A stretch of DNA of 64,000 nt from Bacteroides stercorirosoris (GTDB lineage Bacteria > Bacteroidota > Bacteroidia > Bacteroidales > Bacteroidaceae). Each line of letters starts with the position of its first letter. Position 1 is the first letter of the stretch. The stretch is from the NCBI RefSeq assembly GCF_900142015.1, contig NZ_FQZN01000006.1, forward strand, positions 62,001 to 126,000, in the 5' to 3' direction. Shown piece after piece: positions 35,090 through 43,682 of this stretch. A program made the position numbers and the translations under genes. The notes beneath the pieces are model-generated. The model did not search any database, was not told the DNA's origin, and saw only the letters and a program-made list of their open reading frames with translations.

Positions 35090-37012
35090 ATGAAATCTCT
35101 TTTCAATCGTTTGGCGGGTGTTGCCGCTGTTGCTGCTGTACTTTATTCCTGCGCTAGTATCGGGCGTCCGGAAGGTGGTGCTTATGATGAGACTCCTCCT
35201 CGTTTCGTGGGTAGTACTCCGGCACCGGGTGCGCTCAATAATACCCGAAAGAAGGTTACGATTGAATTCGACGAATTTATTAAGCTTGAGAAACCGGGAG
35301 AGAAAATCGTGATATCCCCGCCTCAGGTGCAGCAGCCGGAGATAAAGGCCAATGGAAAAAAGGTTGTTATCACCCTGCAAGACTCACTTAAGCCGAATAC
35401 TACCTATACGATAGACTTCTCTGATGCCATTCAGGATAATAATGAAGGCAATCCGTTGCCCGATTTCGGATTTACTTTCTCCACGGGAACCAATCTCGAC
35501 TCGATGGTCGTTTCGGGCACTGTGCTGAACGCTTCAAATCTGGAACCGGTGAAAGGTATGCTGGTAGGCATGCACTCCAACCTGGCAGATTCTGCCTTTA
35601 CCACGAAACCTTTCGAAAGGGTGGGGCGTACCGACAGCCGCGGGCATTTCACAATCCGGGGTGTCGCTCCGGGCGAATACCGTATCTATGGGTTGCAGGA
35701 TGCCGACCAGAACTTTTATTATAGTCAGCCCACTGAGGTTATTGCTTTCGAGGACTCTCTGATAATTCCTTCTATGGATCAACGAATCCGTTTTGATACG
35801 CTTTGGAAAGACTCCTTGACGGTAGACACGATTATGGAAAGGGCATATACCCATTATCTTCCGGATGACGTCATTTTGCGTTGCTTCAAAGAACGCTCTT
35901 TTTCACAACGCCTTATCAAGAGCGAGCGTCCCGAACCCCGCAAGTTCTCTTTCTACTTCTCGGCTACGGCGGATAGCCTGCCACTGTTGAAGGGACTGAA
36001 CTTCGATGAAACCAACGCTTTTGTCGTGGAGATGCCTACCGGACGCATTGATACGCTGACGTACTGGATAAGAGATTCACTGGTCTACAAGATAGATACA
36101 TTGAAGATGAGCCTCTCTTATTTGTATACGGATACGCTGAATCAGTTGGTTCCCCGTACAGATACGCTGAAACTGGTGTCTAAAATCAGACCCAAGTCGG
36201 AGAAAGAGCTGGAAAAAGAGCGTGAGAAGAAAGAAAAAGAATTGGAGAAGGCTAAAAAGAAAGCCGAGAAAGAAGGCAAGGAATATGTAGAACCGACCGT
36301 GTTCTTACCTGTGGATGTGTATGCGCCGGGTTCGATGGATATTTACGATTACATTTCCCTTACCTTCAGTGAACCGTTGGCAAGTGCCGCTGACGGTGCC
36401 ATCCATTTAAGGCAGAAGGTGGACACTTTGTGGAATGATGTTGCTTTCGACTTTGTTCCGGATTCGCTGAACCTGATGCGTTATAACGTCTATGCGGACT
36501 GGGTACCCGGTGAAAGTTATAGCTTTGAGGTGGATTCAACGGCTTTCTACGGAATATATGGTCTGTTCACTGATAAGATAAAGAAAGAATTCAAGGTGAA
36601 GAAGCCCGAAGAATACGGGCAGATTTTCTATAATGTGAGCGGGGCGGATTCGCTGGCGTTTGTAGAATTGCTGGACGGACAGGACAAGGTGGTGCGCACG
36701 GTGCCTGTGGTCGATGGAAAGGCGGATTTCTACTTCCTGAATCCCGGCAAATACGGTGCACGCCTCATAAATGATACCAATGGAAACGGTGTGTGGGACA
36801 CCGGAAAATACGAAGATAAGCGGCAGCCGGAAAAAGTCTTCTACTATCCCCAGGTTATAGAACTAAAGGCCAACTTTGACCTGACGCAGACCTGGAACAT
36901 AAATGAAAAGCCGCTGGATAAGCAGAAACCGGAAGAACTTAAAAAACAAAAACCAGATGAAGACAAGAAAAAGAAGAACCAGAATAACCGCAACTCCGGC
37001 AATCGCCGGTAA
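35090..37012 (+). CDS. Lipoprotein with SbsA-type Ig-like (Big_5) domain
   Basis: A 640-residue lipoprotein (lipobox L-Y-S-C) followed by A-S-I-G-R-P-E-G-G-A-Y-D-E-T-P-P, typical of Bacteroidetes envelope proteins with an N-terminal Ig-like domain (F-D-E-F-I-K-L-E-K-P-G-E-K-I-V-I-S-P-P; L-K-P-N-T-T-Y-T-I-D-F). A charged coiled stretch (E-K-E-L-E-K-E-R-E-K-K) lies about residues 390-415, and the end is a Lys/Asn-rich tail. Its function is unknown; I infer an envelope structural role. Its 3' end overlaps the next gene by 56 bases in another frame, so the two are co-translated. Confidence 0.85.
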   Translation: MKSLFNRLAGVAAVAAVLYSCASIGRPEGGAYDETPPRFVGSTPAPGALNNTRKKVTIEFDEFIKLEKPGEKIVISPPQVQQPEIKANGKKVVITLQDSLKPNTTYTIDFSDAIQDNNEGNPLPDFGFTFSTGTNLDSMVVSGTVLNASNLEPVKGMLVGMHSNLADSAFTTKPFERVGRTDSRGHFTIRGVAPGEYRIYGLQDADQNFYYSQPTEVIAFEDSLIIPSMDQRIRFDTLWKDSLTVDTIMERAYTHYLPDDVILRCFKERSFSQRLIKSERPEPRKFSFYFSATADSLPLLKGLNFDETNAFVVEMPTGRIDTLTYWIRDSLVYKIDTLKMSLSYLYTDTLNQLVPRTDTLKLVSKIRPKSEKELEKEREKKEKELEKAKKKAEKEGKEYVEPTVFLPVDVYAPGSMDIYDYISLTFSEPLASAADGAIHLRQKVDTLWNDVAFDFVPDSLNLMRYNVYADWVPGESYSFEVDSTAFYGIYGLFTDKIKKEFKVKKPEEYGQIFYNVSGADSLAFVELLDGQDKVVRTVPVVDGKADFYFLNPGKYGARLINDTNGNGVWDTGKYEDKRQPEKVFYYPQVIELKANFDLTQTWNINEKPLDKQKPEELKKQKPDEDKKKKNQNNRNSGNRR

Positions 37013-37829
37013 ACGCGGATGGGTGTTCTGCCTGTTGGGCGCCCTGTTACTAACTATTGCTGTTCCTGCCAAAGCCCAATGTACGGCGCAAAACACCGCT
37101 TTTCAGTCGGGCGAGCACGTGATGTATGATTTATATTTCAATTGGAAATTTATATGGAAGAAAGTCGGACTGGCAAGTCTGACGACCTTCTCCACTACCT
37201 ATCAGTCGCAACCTGCCTATCGGTTCAACCTGCTTTCCGTGGGTAGCAAGAAGACGGATTTCTTCTTCAAGATGCGCGATACGCTGACCTGCTACGTCAG
37301 TGAGAAGTTGGAACCCCTCTATTTCCGTAAGGCGGCGGAAGAGGGTGACCGCTATACGGTGGATGAGGCTTGGTTCTCTTATAAGGATGGCATGTCTCAT
37401 GTGAAGCAAAAGCGTACGTGGCGTGACCGCGACCCGCAGGAAATGGAGTACAGTGATACCCGTTGCATCTTTGATATGCTGAGTATTCTGGCGCAGGCAC
37501 GTTCTTATAATCCTGATGATTATAAAGTGGGCGACCGCATACTGTTTCCTATGGCTACCGGCCGCAGGGTGGAAGAGCAAACGCTGATTTATCGTGGAAA
37601 AGAAGACATAAAGGCGAATAACGACACAATCTACCGTTGCCTCGTCTTCTCTTTCGTAGAGTATAAGAAAGGAAAAGAAAAAGAGGTGATTACTTTCTTC
37701 ATTTCCGATGATAAGAACCACCTTCCTATCCGCCTGGATATGTATCTCAACTTCGGTTCGGCTAAGGCTTTCCTGAAGAGTGTGCAGGGCAACCGTTATC
37801 CGATGGAGTCGATAGTAAGGAAGAAGTGA
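36957..37829 (+). CDS. DUF3108 family exported protein
   Basis: A 290-residue protein with an unusually basic N-region (M-K-T-R-K-R-R-T-R-I) before a signal peptide ending P-A-K-A-Q. The mature part has Y-D-L-Y-F-N-W-K-F-I-W-K-K-V-G-L-A and R-L-D-M-Y-L-N-F-G-S-A-K-A-F, the DUF3108 pattern, probably a periplasmic beta-rich protein. The start I chose lies inside the preceding gene; upstream Met 36903 or a start nearer the signal core are alternatives. Function unknown; it is coupled to the Ig-like lipoprotein. Confidence 0.82.
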   Translation: MKTRKRRTRITATPAIAGKRGWVFCLLGALLLTIAVPAKAQCTAQNTAFQSGEHVMYDLYFNWKFIWKKVGLASLTTFSTTYQSQPAYRFNLLSVGSKKTDFFFKMRDTLTCYVSEKLEPLYFRKAAEEGDRYTVDEAWFSYKDGMSHVKQKRTWRDRDPQEMEYSDTRCIFDMLSILAQARSYNPDDYKVGDRILFPMATGRRVEEQTLIYRGKEDIKANNDTIYRCLVFSFVEYKKGKEKEVITFFISDDKNHLPIRLDMYLNFGSAKAFLKSVQGNRYPMESIVRKK

Positions 37830-37831
37830 GA

Positions 37832-37851
37832 AAGTTACGAGCCTGTAACTC
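37832..37851. terminator. Small hairpin between convergent genes
   Basis: AGTTAC-GAGCCT-GTAACT between the DUF3108 and thioesterase stops. The stem is short and there is no T-run. Confidence 0.3.
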
Positions 37852-38256
37852 TTAGACTGTGAACGGTAGCGGGTCTCCCTTTCTGAATACACTGGACTCG
37901 AATGTGGCAATCAACTTCCCATCCTGGTTCGTGATGTCTATCTGATAATAACCGGTAGTTCGTCCGATGTACCGTTCGCGTGCTTCGGCATACAAAGTAT
38001 CGCCCGGGCCGCTGGCGCGTAGGAAGGTGATGTTGGAAGAAAGGGAAAAAGCCAGTGCACCGTGTGAATTGGCAGCGGCGGCCAGTGCCAGGTCGGCAAG
38101 GGTGAAGATAGCTCCGCCCTGTGTACGGTGCCCCGCATTGAGGTGTTCTTCCGTGATGACGAGCCGTGCCTTGCTATATCCTTCGCGCACTTCCAGCAGT
38201 TCTACACCGGTTTGCTCCGCATAGCGGTCTTTCTTGAAAAATTCTTGTGGAGTCAT
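37852..38256 (-). CDS. PaaI/4HBT-type hot-dog thioesterase
   Basis: A 134-residue single hot-dog domain with H-R-T-Q-G-G-A-I-F-T-L-A-D-L-A-L-A-A-A-A-N-S-H-G, the PaaI-type active helix with its Asp, and a C-terminal Y-Q-I-D-I-T-N-Q-D-G-K-L-I-A-T-F. It hydrolyses some acyl-CoA thioester in the cytoplasm; substrate unknown. It faces away from the GH88 gene, and its -7 box touches the 16-base element shared with the lyase promoter. Confidence 0.88.
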   Translation of the reverse strand: MTPQEFFKKDRYAEQTGVELLEVREGYSKARLVITEEHLNAGHRTQGGAIFTLADLALAAAANSHGALAFSLSSNITFLRASGPGDTLYAEARERYIGRTTGYYQIDITNQDGKLIATFESSVFRKGDPLPFTV

Positions 38257-38284
38257 GTTTTCTATATGATTAAAAAGTTCAATC

Positions 38285-38300
38285 TGTACGATTTATGTGC
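38285..38300 (+). promoter_or_regulatory. Putative HTCS operator upstream of the GH88-sulfatase operon
   Basis: TGTACGATTTATGTGC, identical to 6577-6592. It stands in the divergent gap, 112 bases before the GH88 start and abutting the thioesterase -7 box (38300-38307, TACATTTG on the minus strand). Confidence 0.5.
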
Positions 38301-38307
38301 AAATGTA
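38300..38307 (-). promoter_or_regulatory. -7 box of the thioesterase gene
   Basis: TACATTTG on the minus strand, 44 bases before the start codon. Confidence 0.5.
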
Positions 38308-38362
38308 ACAATTTTACCCTTTTACTGGATAATTTATGAGGGTCTTTTCCATGGAACTGCCC

Positions 38363-38370
38363 TACATTTG
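38363..38370 (+). promoter_or_regulatory. -7 box of the GH88 operon
   Basis: TACATTTG, 42 bases before the start codon, without a TTTG at the -33 distance, consistent with need for an activator. Confidence 0.55.
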
Positions 38371-38411
38371 CTGACGAAAGAATACGAAACTTTAATAAAC
38401 AAATCATTATT

Positions 38412-39629
38412 ATGAAAACAATCCTCACGACATTGGGAGTGTCTCTCCTCGTTTTGGCAAGTTGCACGGGTCAGAAAAAACAGGCCGAGAGCGATTTTAT
38501 CCAGGAGAATATTGATAATGCGGTGGCACAGGAAACTATCCAGACTGACATTATCGAGAAATCAGGGAAAATCCTGAATCCAAGAACAATCAACAAAGAC
38601 GGTAGCATTGTTTATGTACCTATTGATGACTGGTGTTCCGGTTTCTTCCCCGGCAATATCTGGTATACGTATGAACTGACAGGCGACAAGAAATGGTTGC
38701 CATTGGCTGAGAAGTACACCGAGGCACTGGATTCTGTGCAATACCTCACCTGGCATCATGATGTAGGCTTCATGATTGGCAGCAGTTATCTGAACGGATA
38801 TCGCTTTGCCAATAAAGAGGAATATAAACCCGTAATTATTCAGACCGCTAAGTCACTTTCCACCCGTTTCCGTCCGGCGGCAGGTGTGCTTCAATCCTGG
38901 GATGCCGATAAAGGCTGGCAAGCCGAACGTGGCTGGAAGTGTCCGGTCATCATCGACAATATGATGAACCTGGAGCTGTTGTTCGAGGCATCCAGACTTT
39001 CAGGTGATTCTACTTATTATAATGTAGCTGTGAAACACGCCGATACAACAATGAAGAATCATTTCCGTGCCGATAACAGCTGTTATCATGTAGTGGACTA
39101 TGATCCCGTGACCGGTGAAGTGCGTAAGAAACAGACAGCGCAGGGTTATGCCGACGAGTCTTCCTGGGCACGCGGACAAGCATGGGCTCTTTACGGGTAC
39201 ACAATGTGCTATCGTTACACCCATGATTCGAAATACCTGGATATGGCTGAAAAGGTTTATAACTTTATCTTCAACAATCCGAATTTGCCGGAAGACCTCG
39301 TTCCATATTGGGACTTTAATGCTCCCAACATCCCCAACGAACCGCGCGATGCTTCTGCGGCAGCTTGTACGGCATCTGCCTTGTATGAACTGAGTACTTA
39401 TATTCCCGGCAAGAATTATAAGGAAACGGCGGATAAGATTATGGAAAGCCTTGGCTCTCCGGCTTACCGTGCCGAAGTGGGGACAAACGGTAACTTCATT
39501 CTGATGCACTCCGTAGGAAGTATTCCTCATGGTGCCGAGATTGATGTGCCGCTGAACTATGCAGATTATTACTTCCTGGAGGGAATCATGCGCAAGAGAG
39601 ACTTGGAAGCCAATAAGAAACTCTTCTGA
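38412..39629 (+). CDS. GH88 unsaturated glucuronyl hydrolase
   Basis: A 405-residue lipoprotein (lipobox L-A-S-C) that cleaves the 4,5-unsaturated uronic acid from disaccharides left by the PL8 lyase. It is an alpha/alpha barrel; D117 in H-H-D-V-G-F and D182 in I-I-D-N-M-M-N-L-E-L-L are the probable catalytic pair by comparison with family GH88. Further conserved parts are S-S-W-A-R-G-Q-A-W-A-L-Y-G-Y and W-D-F-N-A-P-N-I-P-N-E-P-R-D-A-S-A-A-A. It is followed by the second sulfatase after 19 bases, the order I recall for BT3348-BT3349. Confidence 0.94.
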   Translation: MKTILTTLGVSLLVLASCTGQKKQAESDFIQENIDNAVAQETIQTDIIEKSGKILNPRTINKDGSIVYVPIDDWCSGFFPGNIWYTYELTGDKKWLPLAEKYTEALDSVQYLTWHHDVGFMIGSSYLNGYRFANKEEYKPVIIQTAKSLSTRFRPAAGVLQSWDADKGWQAERGWKCPVIIDNMMNLELLFEASRLSGDSTYYNVAVKHADTTMKNHFRADNSCYHVVDYDPVTGEVRKKQTAQGYADESSWARGQAWALYGYTMCYRYTHDSKYLDMAEKVYNFIFNNPNLPEDLVPYWDFNAPNIPNEPRDASAAACTASALYELSTYIPGKNYKETADKIMESLGSPAYRAEVGTNGNFILMHSVGSIPHGAEIDVPLNYADYYFLEGIMRKRDLEANKKLF

Positions 39630-39648
39630 GATATAAAGAATAATAGAT

Positions 39649-41193
39649 ATGATAAATCGGTTTAGTTTGTTTTTAGGAGGCTTGGGCCTGTTTGCCCTGC
39701 AAGGCTGCAAAACTCAGCAGGGAGAGCAGGCACAACTTCCAAACATTATCTATGTTTTCCCTGACCAATACCGTAACCAGGCAATGGAATTTTGGGGACA
39801 GGACGGGTTTCGCGATAAGGTGAACTTCCGCAACGATCCGGTACATACGCCTAATCTGAACGCCTTTGCCCGCGAAGCGCTGGTGCTGAGCTCGGCTCAG
39901 AGCAACTGTCCGTTGAGCAGTCCCCACCGTGGTATGCTGCTGACAGGTATGTATCCCAATAAGAGTGGTGTGCCTTTGAATTGTAATTCAAGCCGCCCTA
40001 TCAGTTCTCTGCGTGAAGATGTGGACTGTATAGGCGATGTCTTCAGTAAATCGGGTTATGATTGTGCTTACTTTGGTAAATTACACGCCGATTTCCCGAC
40101 ACCGAACGATCCGCAGCGTCCCGGTCATTATGTAGAAGACCGTGTGCCTGCATGGGATGCCTATACGCCGAAAGAACGCCGTCACGGTTTTAACTACTGG
40201 TATTCTTACGGTACATTCGACGAACATAAGAATCCTCATTATTGGGATACGGAAGGAAAACGCCACGAGCCGAAGGAGTGGTCGCCGTTGCACGAATCCG
40301 GCATGGTGGTTTCTTACCTGAAAAATGAAGGTAATGTGCGTGACCCGAAGAAACCGTTCTTCATCATGGTAGGTATGAATCCGCCCCATAGCCCGTACCG
40401 TTCGTTGGACGACTGCATGGAAGAGGATTTCAACCTGTATAAAGACCAGCCTTTGGATAGTCTGCTCGTCCGCCCCAATGCGGATAAAAAGCGTGAGAAA
40501 GCTGAGAGTGTCCGTTATTACTTCGCTTCCGTCACCGGTGTCGACCGTGCATTCGGGCAGATACTGGAAACGCTGAAAGAGCAGGGCTTGGATAAGAATA
40601 CAATCGTAATCTTTGCTTCCGACCACGGCGAAACCATGTGTAGCCAGTTTACGGATGATCCGAAGAACTCTCCGTACTCCGAATCAATGAACATTCCGTT
40701 CCTGGTGCGTTATCCCGGACATATCCAGCCGCGAGTGGACAATCTTCTGATGTCTGCCCCTGATATTATGCCGACTGTCCTGGGTCTGTGTGGTCTTGGT
40801 GACTCTATCCCGGCCAATGTACAGGGACGCAATTGGGCACCTCTTTTCTTCGATGAAAAGGCGGAAATTGAACGCCCCGGCGGTGCTTTGTACATTCAGA
40901 ACTTGGATGGTGAGAAGGATGAGGAAGGTAAAGTACAGACTTACTTCCCTTCATCAAGAGGATATAAGACGGCACGCTATACGTTGGCTTTCTTTATTGA
41001 TAAGAAAGACCGTAAGTTGAAGAAGACTTTACTGTTTGATGATGAAAAAGATCCTTATCAGATGAATAATCTTCCGTTGGAAGAGAATCAGGAGATTGTT
41101 GCAGAACTCTGCCGCGAGATGGGCAAGGAGTTGAAAGCGATAGATGATCCCTGGTATAAGGAACGCATACTTTCTGACATGATACCTTATTAA
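39649..41193 (+). CDS. Serine-type sulfatase (family S1), probably a GalNAc-4-O-sulfatase
   Basis: A 514-residue lipoprotein (lipobox L-Q-G-C). The formylglycine site is S90-S-P-H-R-G-M-L-L-T-G, with His in place of the usual Ser/Ala/Gly before Arg, and the first metal site is V-F-P-D-Q rather than A-D-D. F-A-S-D-H-G-E-T-M and N-P-P-H-S-P-Y are later S1 sites. These features and the GH88 neighbour resemble BT3349, described as an endo-acting GalNAc-4-O-sulfatase; that specificity is inferred. It ends at a strong terminator. Confidence 0.9.
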   Translation: MINRFSLFLGGLGLFALQGCKTQQGEQAQLPNIIYVFPDQYRNQAMEFWGQDGFRDKVNFRNDPVHTPNLNAFAREALVLSSAQSNCPLSSPHRGMLLTGMYPNKSGVPLNCNSSRPISSLREDVDCIGDVFSKSGYDCAYFGKLHADFPTPNDPQRPGHYVEDRVPAWDAYTPKERRHGFNYWYSYGTFDEHKNPHYWDTEGKRHEPKEWSPLHESGMVVSYLKNEGNVRDPKKPFFIMVGMNPPHSPYRSLDDCMEEDFNLYKDQPLDSLLVRPNADKKREKAESVRYYFASVTGVDRAFGQILETLKEQGLDKNTIVIFASDHGETMCSQFTDDPKNSPYSESMNIPFLVRYPGHIQPRVDNLLMSAPDIMPTVLGLCGLGDSIPANVQGRNWAPLFFDEKAEIERPGGALYIQNLDGEKDEEGKVQTYFPSSRGYKTARYTLAFFIDKKDRKLKKTLLFDDEKDPYQMNNLPLEENQEIVAELCREMGKELKAIDDPWYKERILSDMIPY

Positions 41194-41215
41194 AACTCTC
41201 CTTTTTTTTAATAGT

Positions 41216-41262
41216 ACTGCCTCCCTCGGTTCTTAGGAATCGGAGGGAGGCAGTCTTTTTTG
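41216..41262 (+). terminator. Strong intrinsic terminator of the GH88-sulfatase operon
   Basis: ACTGCCTCCCTC (from 41216) pairs with GAGGGAGGCAGT (to 41254), followed by CTTTTTTG. Confidence 0.92.
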
Positions 41263-41285
41263 TCAGTAGGAAGCCGAGGGTGAAA

Positions 41286-42761
41286 TTACTTATTCAGTTT
41301 CCACTCGCAACCGTCTTTGCCATCTTTAATTTCAAAACCAAGTGCTGTCAGCTCATTGCGGATCTTGTCACTGGTAGCCCAGTCCTTATTAGCTTTGGCT
41401 TTCATGCGCTCTTCCAGCAGCATATCCACTACCTTGCCGAAAGCTGCTTCACGCTCTTCGTTCGAATCGTTCTCTTCTTTCAATCCCAGGATATCGAAGC
41501 AGAAGAGATGGAACGTCTCTTTTAACTCTTTCAGGTCGTCGGCAGTGATGGTGTCGTTGCCTGCAATGATGTTGTTGATCATTCTGGCTCCATCAAAAAG
41601 ATGAGCAATGACTATCGGGGTATTCAAGTCATCATTCATGGCTTCATAGCACTTCTCACGCACTGCTTTCACATCTACGCTGGAAGTAGCGGACGGAGTG
41701 ATTTTCTCCAATCCGTTCACGGCATCCATCATTCGGGTTAATCCCTTTTCCGCTGCTTGCAAGGCTTCGTTACTGAAGTCTACTGTGCTGCGATAGTGAG
41801 CTTGCAGGATGAAGAAACGGATGGTCATCGGGCTGTAAGCCTGTGTCAGCAACTTGTGTGAGCCGTTGAAGAACTCATCCAGATTGATGAAGTTGCCGTA
41901 TGACTTACCCATCTTCTGTCCGTTGATGGTAATCATATTGTTGTGCATCCAGTAATGTACCATGTCATTGCCTTGCGATGCAACCGATTGAGCGATCTCA
42001 CATTCGTGGTGAGGGAAGATAAGGTCCATGCCGCCGCCGTGGATGTCGAAATGTTCGCCCAGGTATTTCTTGCCCATGGCCGTACATTCGGCATGCCATC
42101 CCGGGAAACCGTCGCTCCATGGAGAAGGCCAACGCATGATATGCTCCGGTTGGGCACATTTCCATAAGGCGAAGTCGGCGGGGTTATGCTTTTCAGCTTG
42201 TCCGTCCAGTTCGCGGGTGGTGTTCAGTACGTCATCCAGATTGCGGCCGGAGAGTTTTCCGTAATGGTAATCCTTATTGTATTTCTCTACGTCGAAGTAA
42301 ACAGAGCCTTCACTGACATAAGCATAGCCGTTCTTCAGGATTTCTTTCACCAGCTCTATCTGCTCGATGATGTGTCCCGAAGCGTGCGGTTCGATGCTGG
42401 GTGAAAGTACGTTCAGCGCTTCCATTGCCTTGTGGTAACGGTTGATGTAGTATTGCGCTACTTCCATCGGCTCCAATTGTTCCAGTCGTGCTTTCTTGGC
42501 TATTTTATCTTCTCCGTCATCAGCGTCATGTTCCAGATGGCCTACATCGGTGATGTTGCGCACATAACGCACCTTGTAGCCCAGATGGGTAAGGTAGCGG
42601 AAAAGCAAGTCGAAGGTAATGGCAGGACGTGCATGTCCCAAGTGCGCGTCACCGTAAACGGTAGGACCGCAGACATACATACCTACGTGTGGAGCGTGCA
42701 GTGGCACGAATAGCTCCTTTTTCCTATCTAAGGTGTTGTAAATCGTCAGTTGATGTTCCAT
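41286..42761 (-). CDS. cysS: Cysteine--tRNA ligase
   Basis: A class I aminoacyl-tRNA synthetase of 491 residues charging tRNA-Cys. The H-L-G-H box lies in [15 protein letters not shown], the K-M-G-K-S loop in [12 protein letters not shown], and the zinc site is made from the early Cys, W-H-A-E-C, and F-P-H-H-E-C-E. Length is typical. The -7 box TAACTTTG is at 42792-42799. Confidence 0.97.
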   Translation of the reverse strand: MEHQLTIYNTLDRKKELFVPLHAPHVGMYVCGPTVYGDAHLGHARPAITFDLLFRYLTHLGYKVRYVRNITDVGHLEHDADDGEDKIAKKARLEQLEPMEVAQYYINRYHKAMEALNVLSPSIEPHASGHIIEQIELVKEILKNGYAYVSEGSVYFDVEKYNKDYHYGKLSGRNLDDVLNTTRELDGQAEKHNPADFALWKCAQPEHIMRWPSPWSDGFPGWHAECTAMGKKYLGEHFDIHGGGMDLIFPHHECEIAQSVASQGNDMVHYWMHNNMITINGQKMGKSYGNFINLDEFFNGSHKLLTQAYSPMTIRFFILQAHYRSTVDFSNEALQAAEKGLTRMMDAVNGLEKITPSATSSVDVKAVREKCYEAMNDDLNTPIVIAHLFDGARMINNIIAGNDTITADDLKELKETFHLFCFDILGLKEENDSNEEREAAFGKVVDMLLEERMKAKANKDWATSDKIRNELTALGFEIKDGKDGCEWKLNK

Positions 42762-42791
42762 AACGTTTGAATTTTAAATCTTTTAAAAGCA

Positions 42792-42799
42792 CAAAGTTA
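42792..42799 (-). promoter_or_regulatory. -7 box of cysS
   Basis: TAACTTTG on the minus strand, 31 bases before the start codon. Confidence 0.55.
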
Positions 42800-42878
42800 C
42801 AACAATTTCATAAGATAATAAGTTCTTTCATTTTTTTTTCTTGCTGATAGTTAAGAGGGAAGTGACTATCGGATGAAT

Positions 42879-43616
42879 TTATTCTTCCTTCTCCTCAGGG
42901 ATGGGGTCCTGTAGTTGGAAACGTTCTGTCAGGTAGAGCAGCATCTCTGCGGACTGTTTTACATCCGTCTGAGTGGGTACAGGACGGCTATTGAATGCGA
43001 ACAGCATATATTTCGGCCCCATGGCAAAGGAGGCGAATAGTTTACCTATAAGGAATCCTTTTATTTCTTCAAATAGTTCATCTGTAGTTCGTTGTTGCAT
43101 ATCCTGATAGGGCAATAGGAGTATGAGATCGCCTTTTGCTACTGCCACGGTTGTTGAATTTTCCTTTTCTTCGAATAGTGCATGAAACTCTTTTTGGTGG
43201 TAGCGGAAAGTATAAGATACCGGGGAAGTACGTTTGACATTCTCTGCTTCGGAAAGGGAGGCTATGAACTTTTGTAAAAGGAAATTGATCTTTCGGAGAT
43301 TTTTATACCATCCGAAATAAGCTAATCCCCAAGTGAGGGGGACGACAAATATTGCCGGACAAGCCATTGAGAAGATGATTACATCGAACAGGGTCATTGT
43401 TTGTTCTGTAGTTCCGGACAAGGTGTCGATTATGAACCTTATGAGCCCGAATATTAATATAGCGAGGCTTGCCATAGCGCTAAGGCTGAGCGAAAGCATC
43501 AGTACGTCTCGTGTCATCTGCCAGAGGTTGGAATAGACACGTTGCCCTTCCATGTCATTTTTTAGTAAAGAGAGGGACTTTTTCCAGGTGATATGATCAC
43601 AGATATAGTAGTTCAT
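42879..43616 (-). CDS. Unrecognised two-helix membrane protein
   Basis: I do not recognise the family with confidence. The 245-residue protein (start M-N-Y-Y-I-C-D-H-I-T-W; the frame extends nine residues upstream, with Met at 43622 also possible) has two membrane helices (about 45-65 and 80-100) and a cytoplasmic C-terminal domain with S-Y-T-F-R-Y-H-Q-K-E-F-H-A-L-F-E-E-K and L-I-L-L-L-P-Y-Q-D-M-Q. The layout recalls YcxB-like proteins. The end is acidic. It diverges from mnmA across a 66-base gap with two facing -7 boxes. Confidence 0.75.
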   Translation of the reverse strand: MNYYICDHITWKKSLSLLKNDMEGQRVYSNLWQMTRDVLMLSLSLSAMASLAILIFGLIRFIIDTLSGTTEQTMTLFDVIIFSMACPAIFVVPLTWGLAYFGWYKNLRKINFLLQKFIASLSEAENVKRTSPVSYTFRYHQKEFHALFEEKENSTTVAVAKGDLILLLPYQDMQQRTTDELFEEIKGFLIGKLFASFAMGPKYMLFAFNSRPVPTQTDVKQSAEMLLYLTERFQLQDPIPEEKEE

Positions 43617-43640
43617 TGGCATTGTTGTTTTTAAAGGTAG

Positions 43641-43648
43641 CAAATGTA
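43641..43648 (-). promoter_or_regulatory. -7 box of the two-helix membrane protein gene
   Basis: TACATTTG on the minus strand, 25 bases before the start at 43616. Confidence 0.5.
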
Positions 43649-43669
43649 GTGATTTTCTTTTTCCTTTGT

Positions 43670-43677
43670 TATTTTTG
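43670..43677 (+). promoter_or_regulatory. -7 box of the mnmA gene, only 5 bases before its ATG
   Basis: TATTTTTG ends five bases before the start codon, so transcription should begin at or within a few bases of the ATG. Confidence 0.5.
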
Positions 43678-43682
43678 CACCC

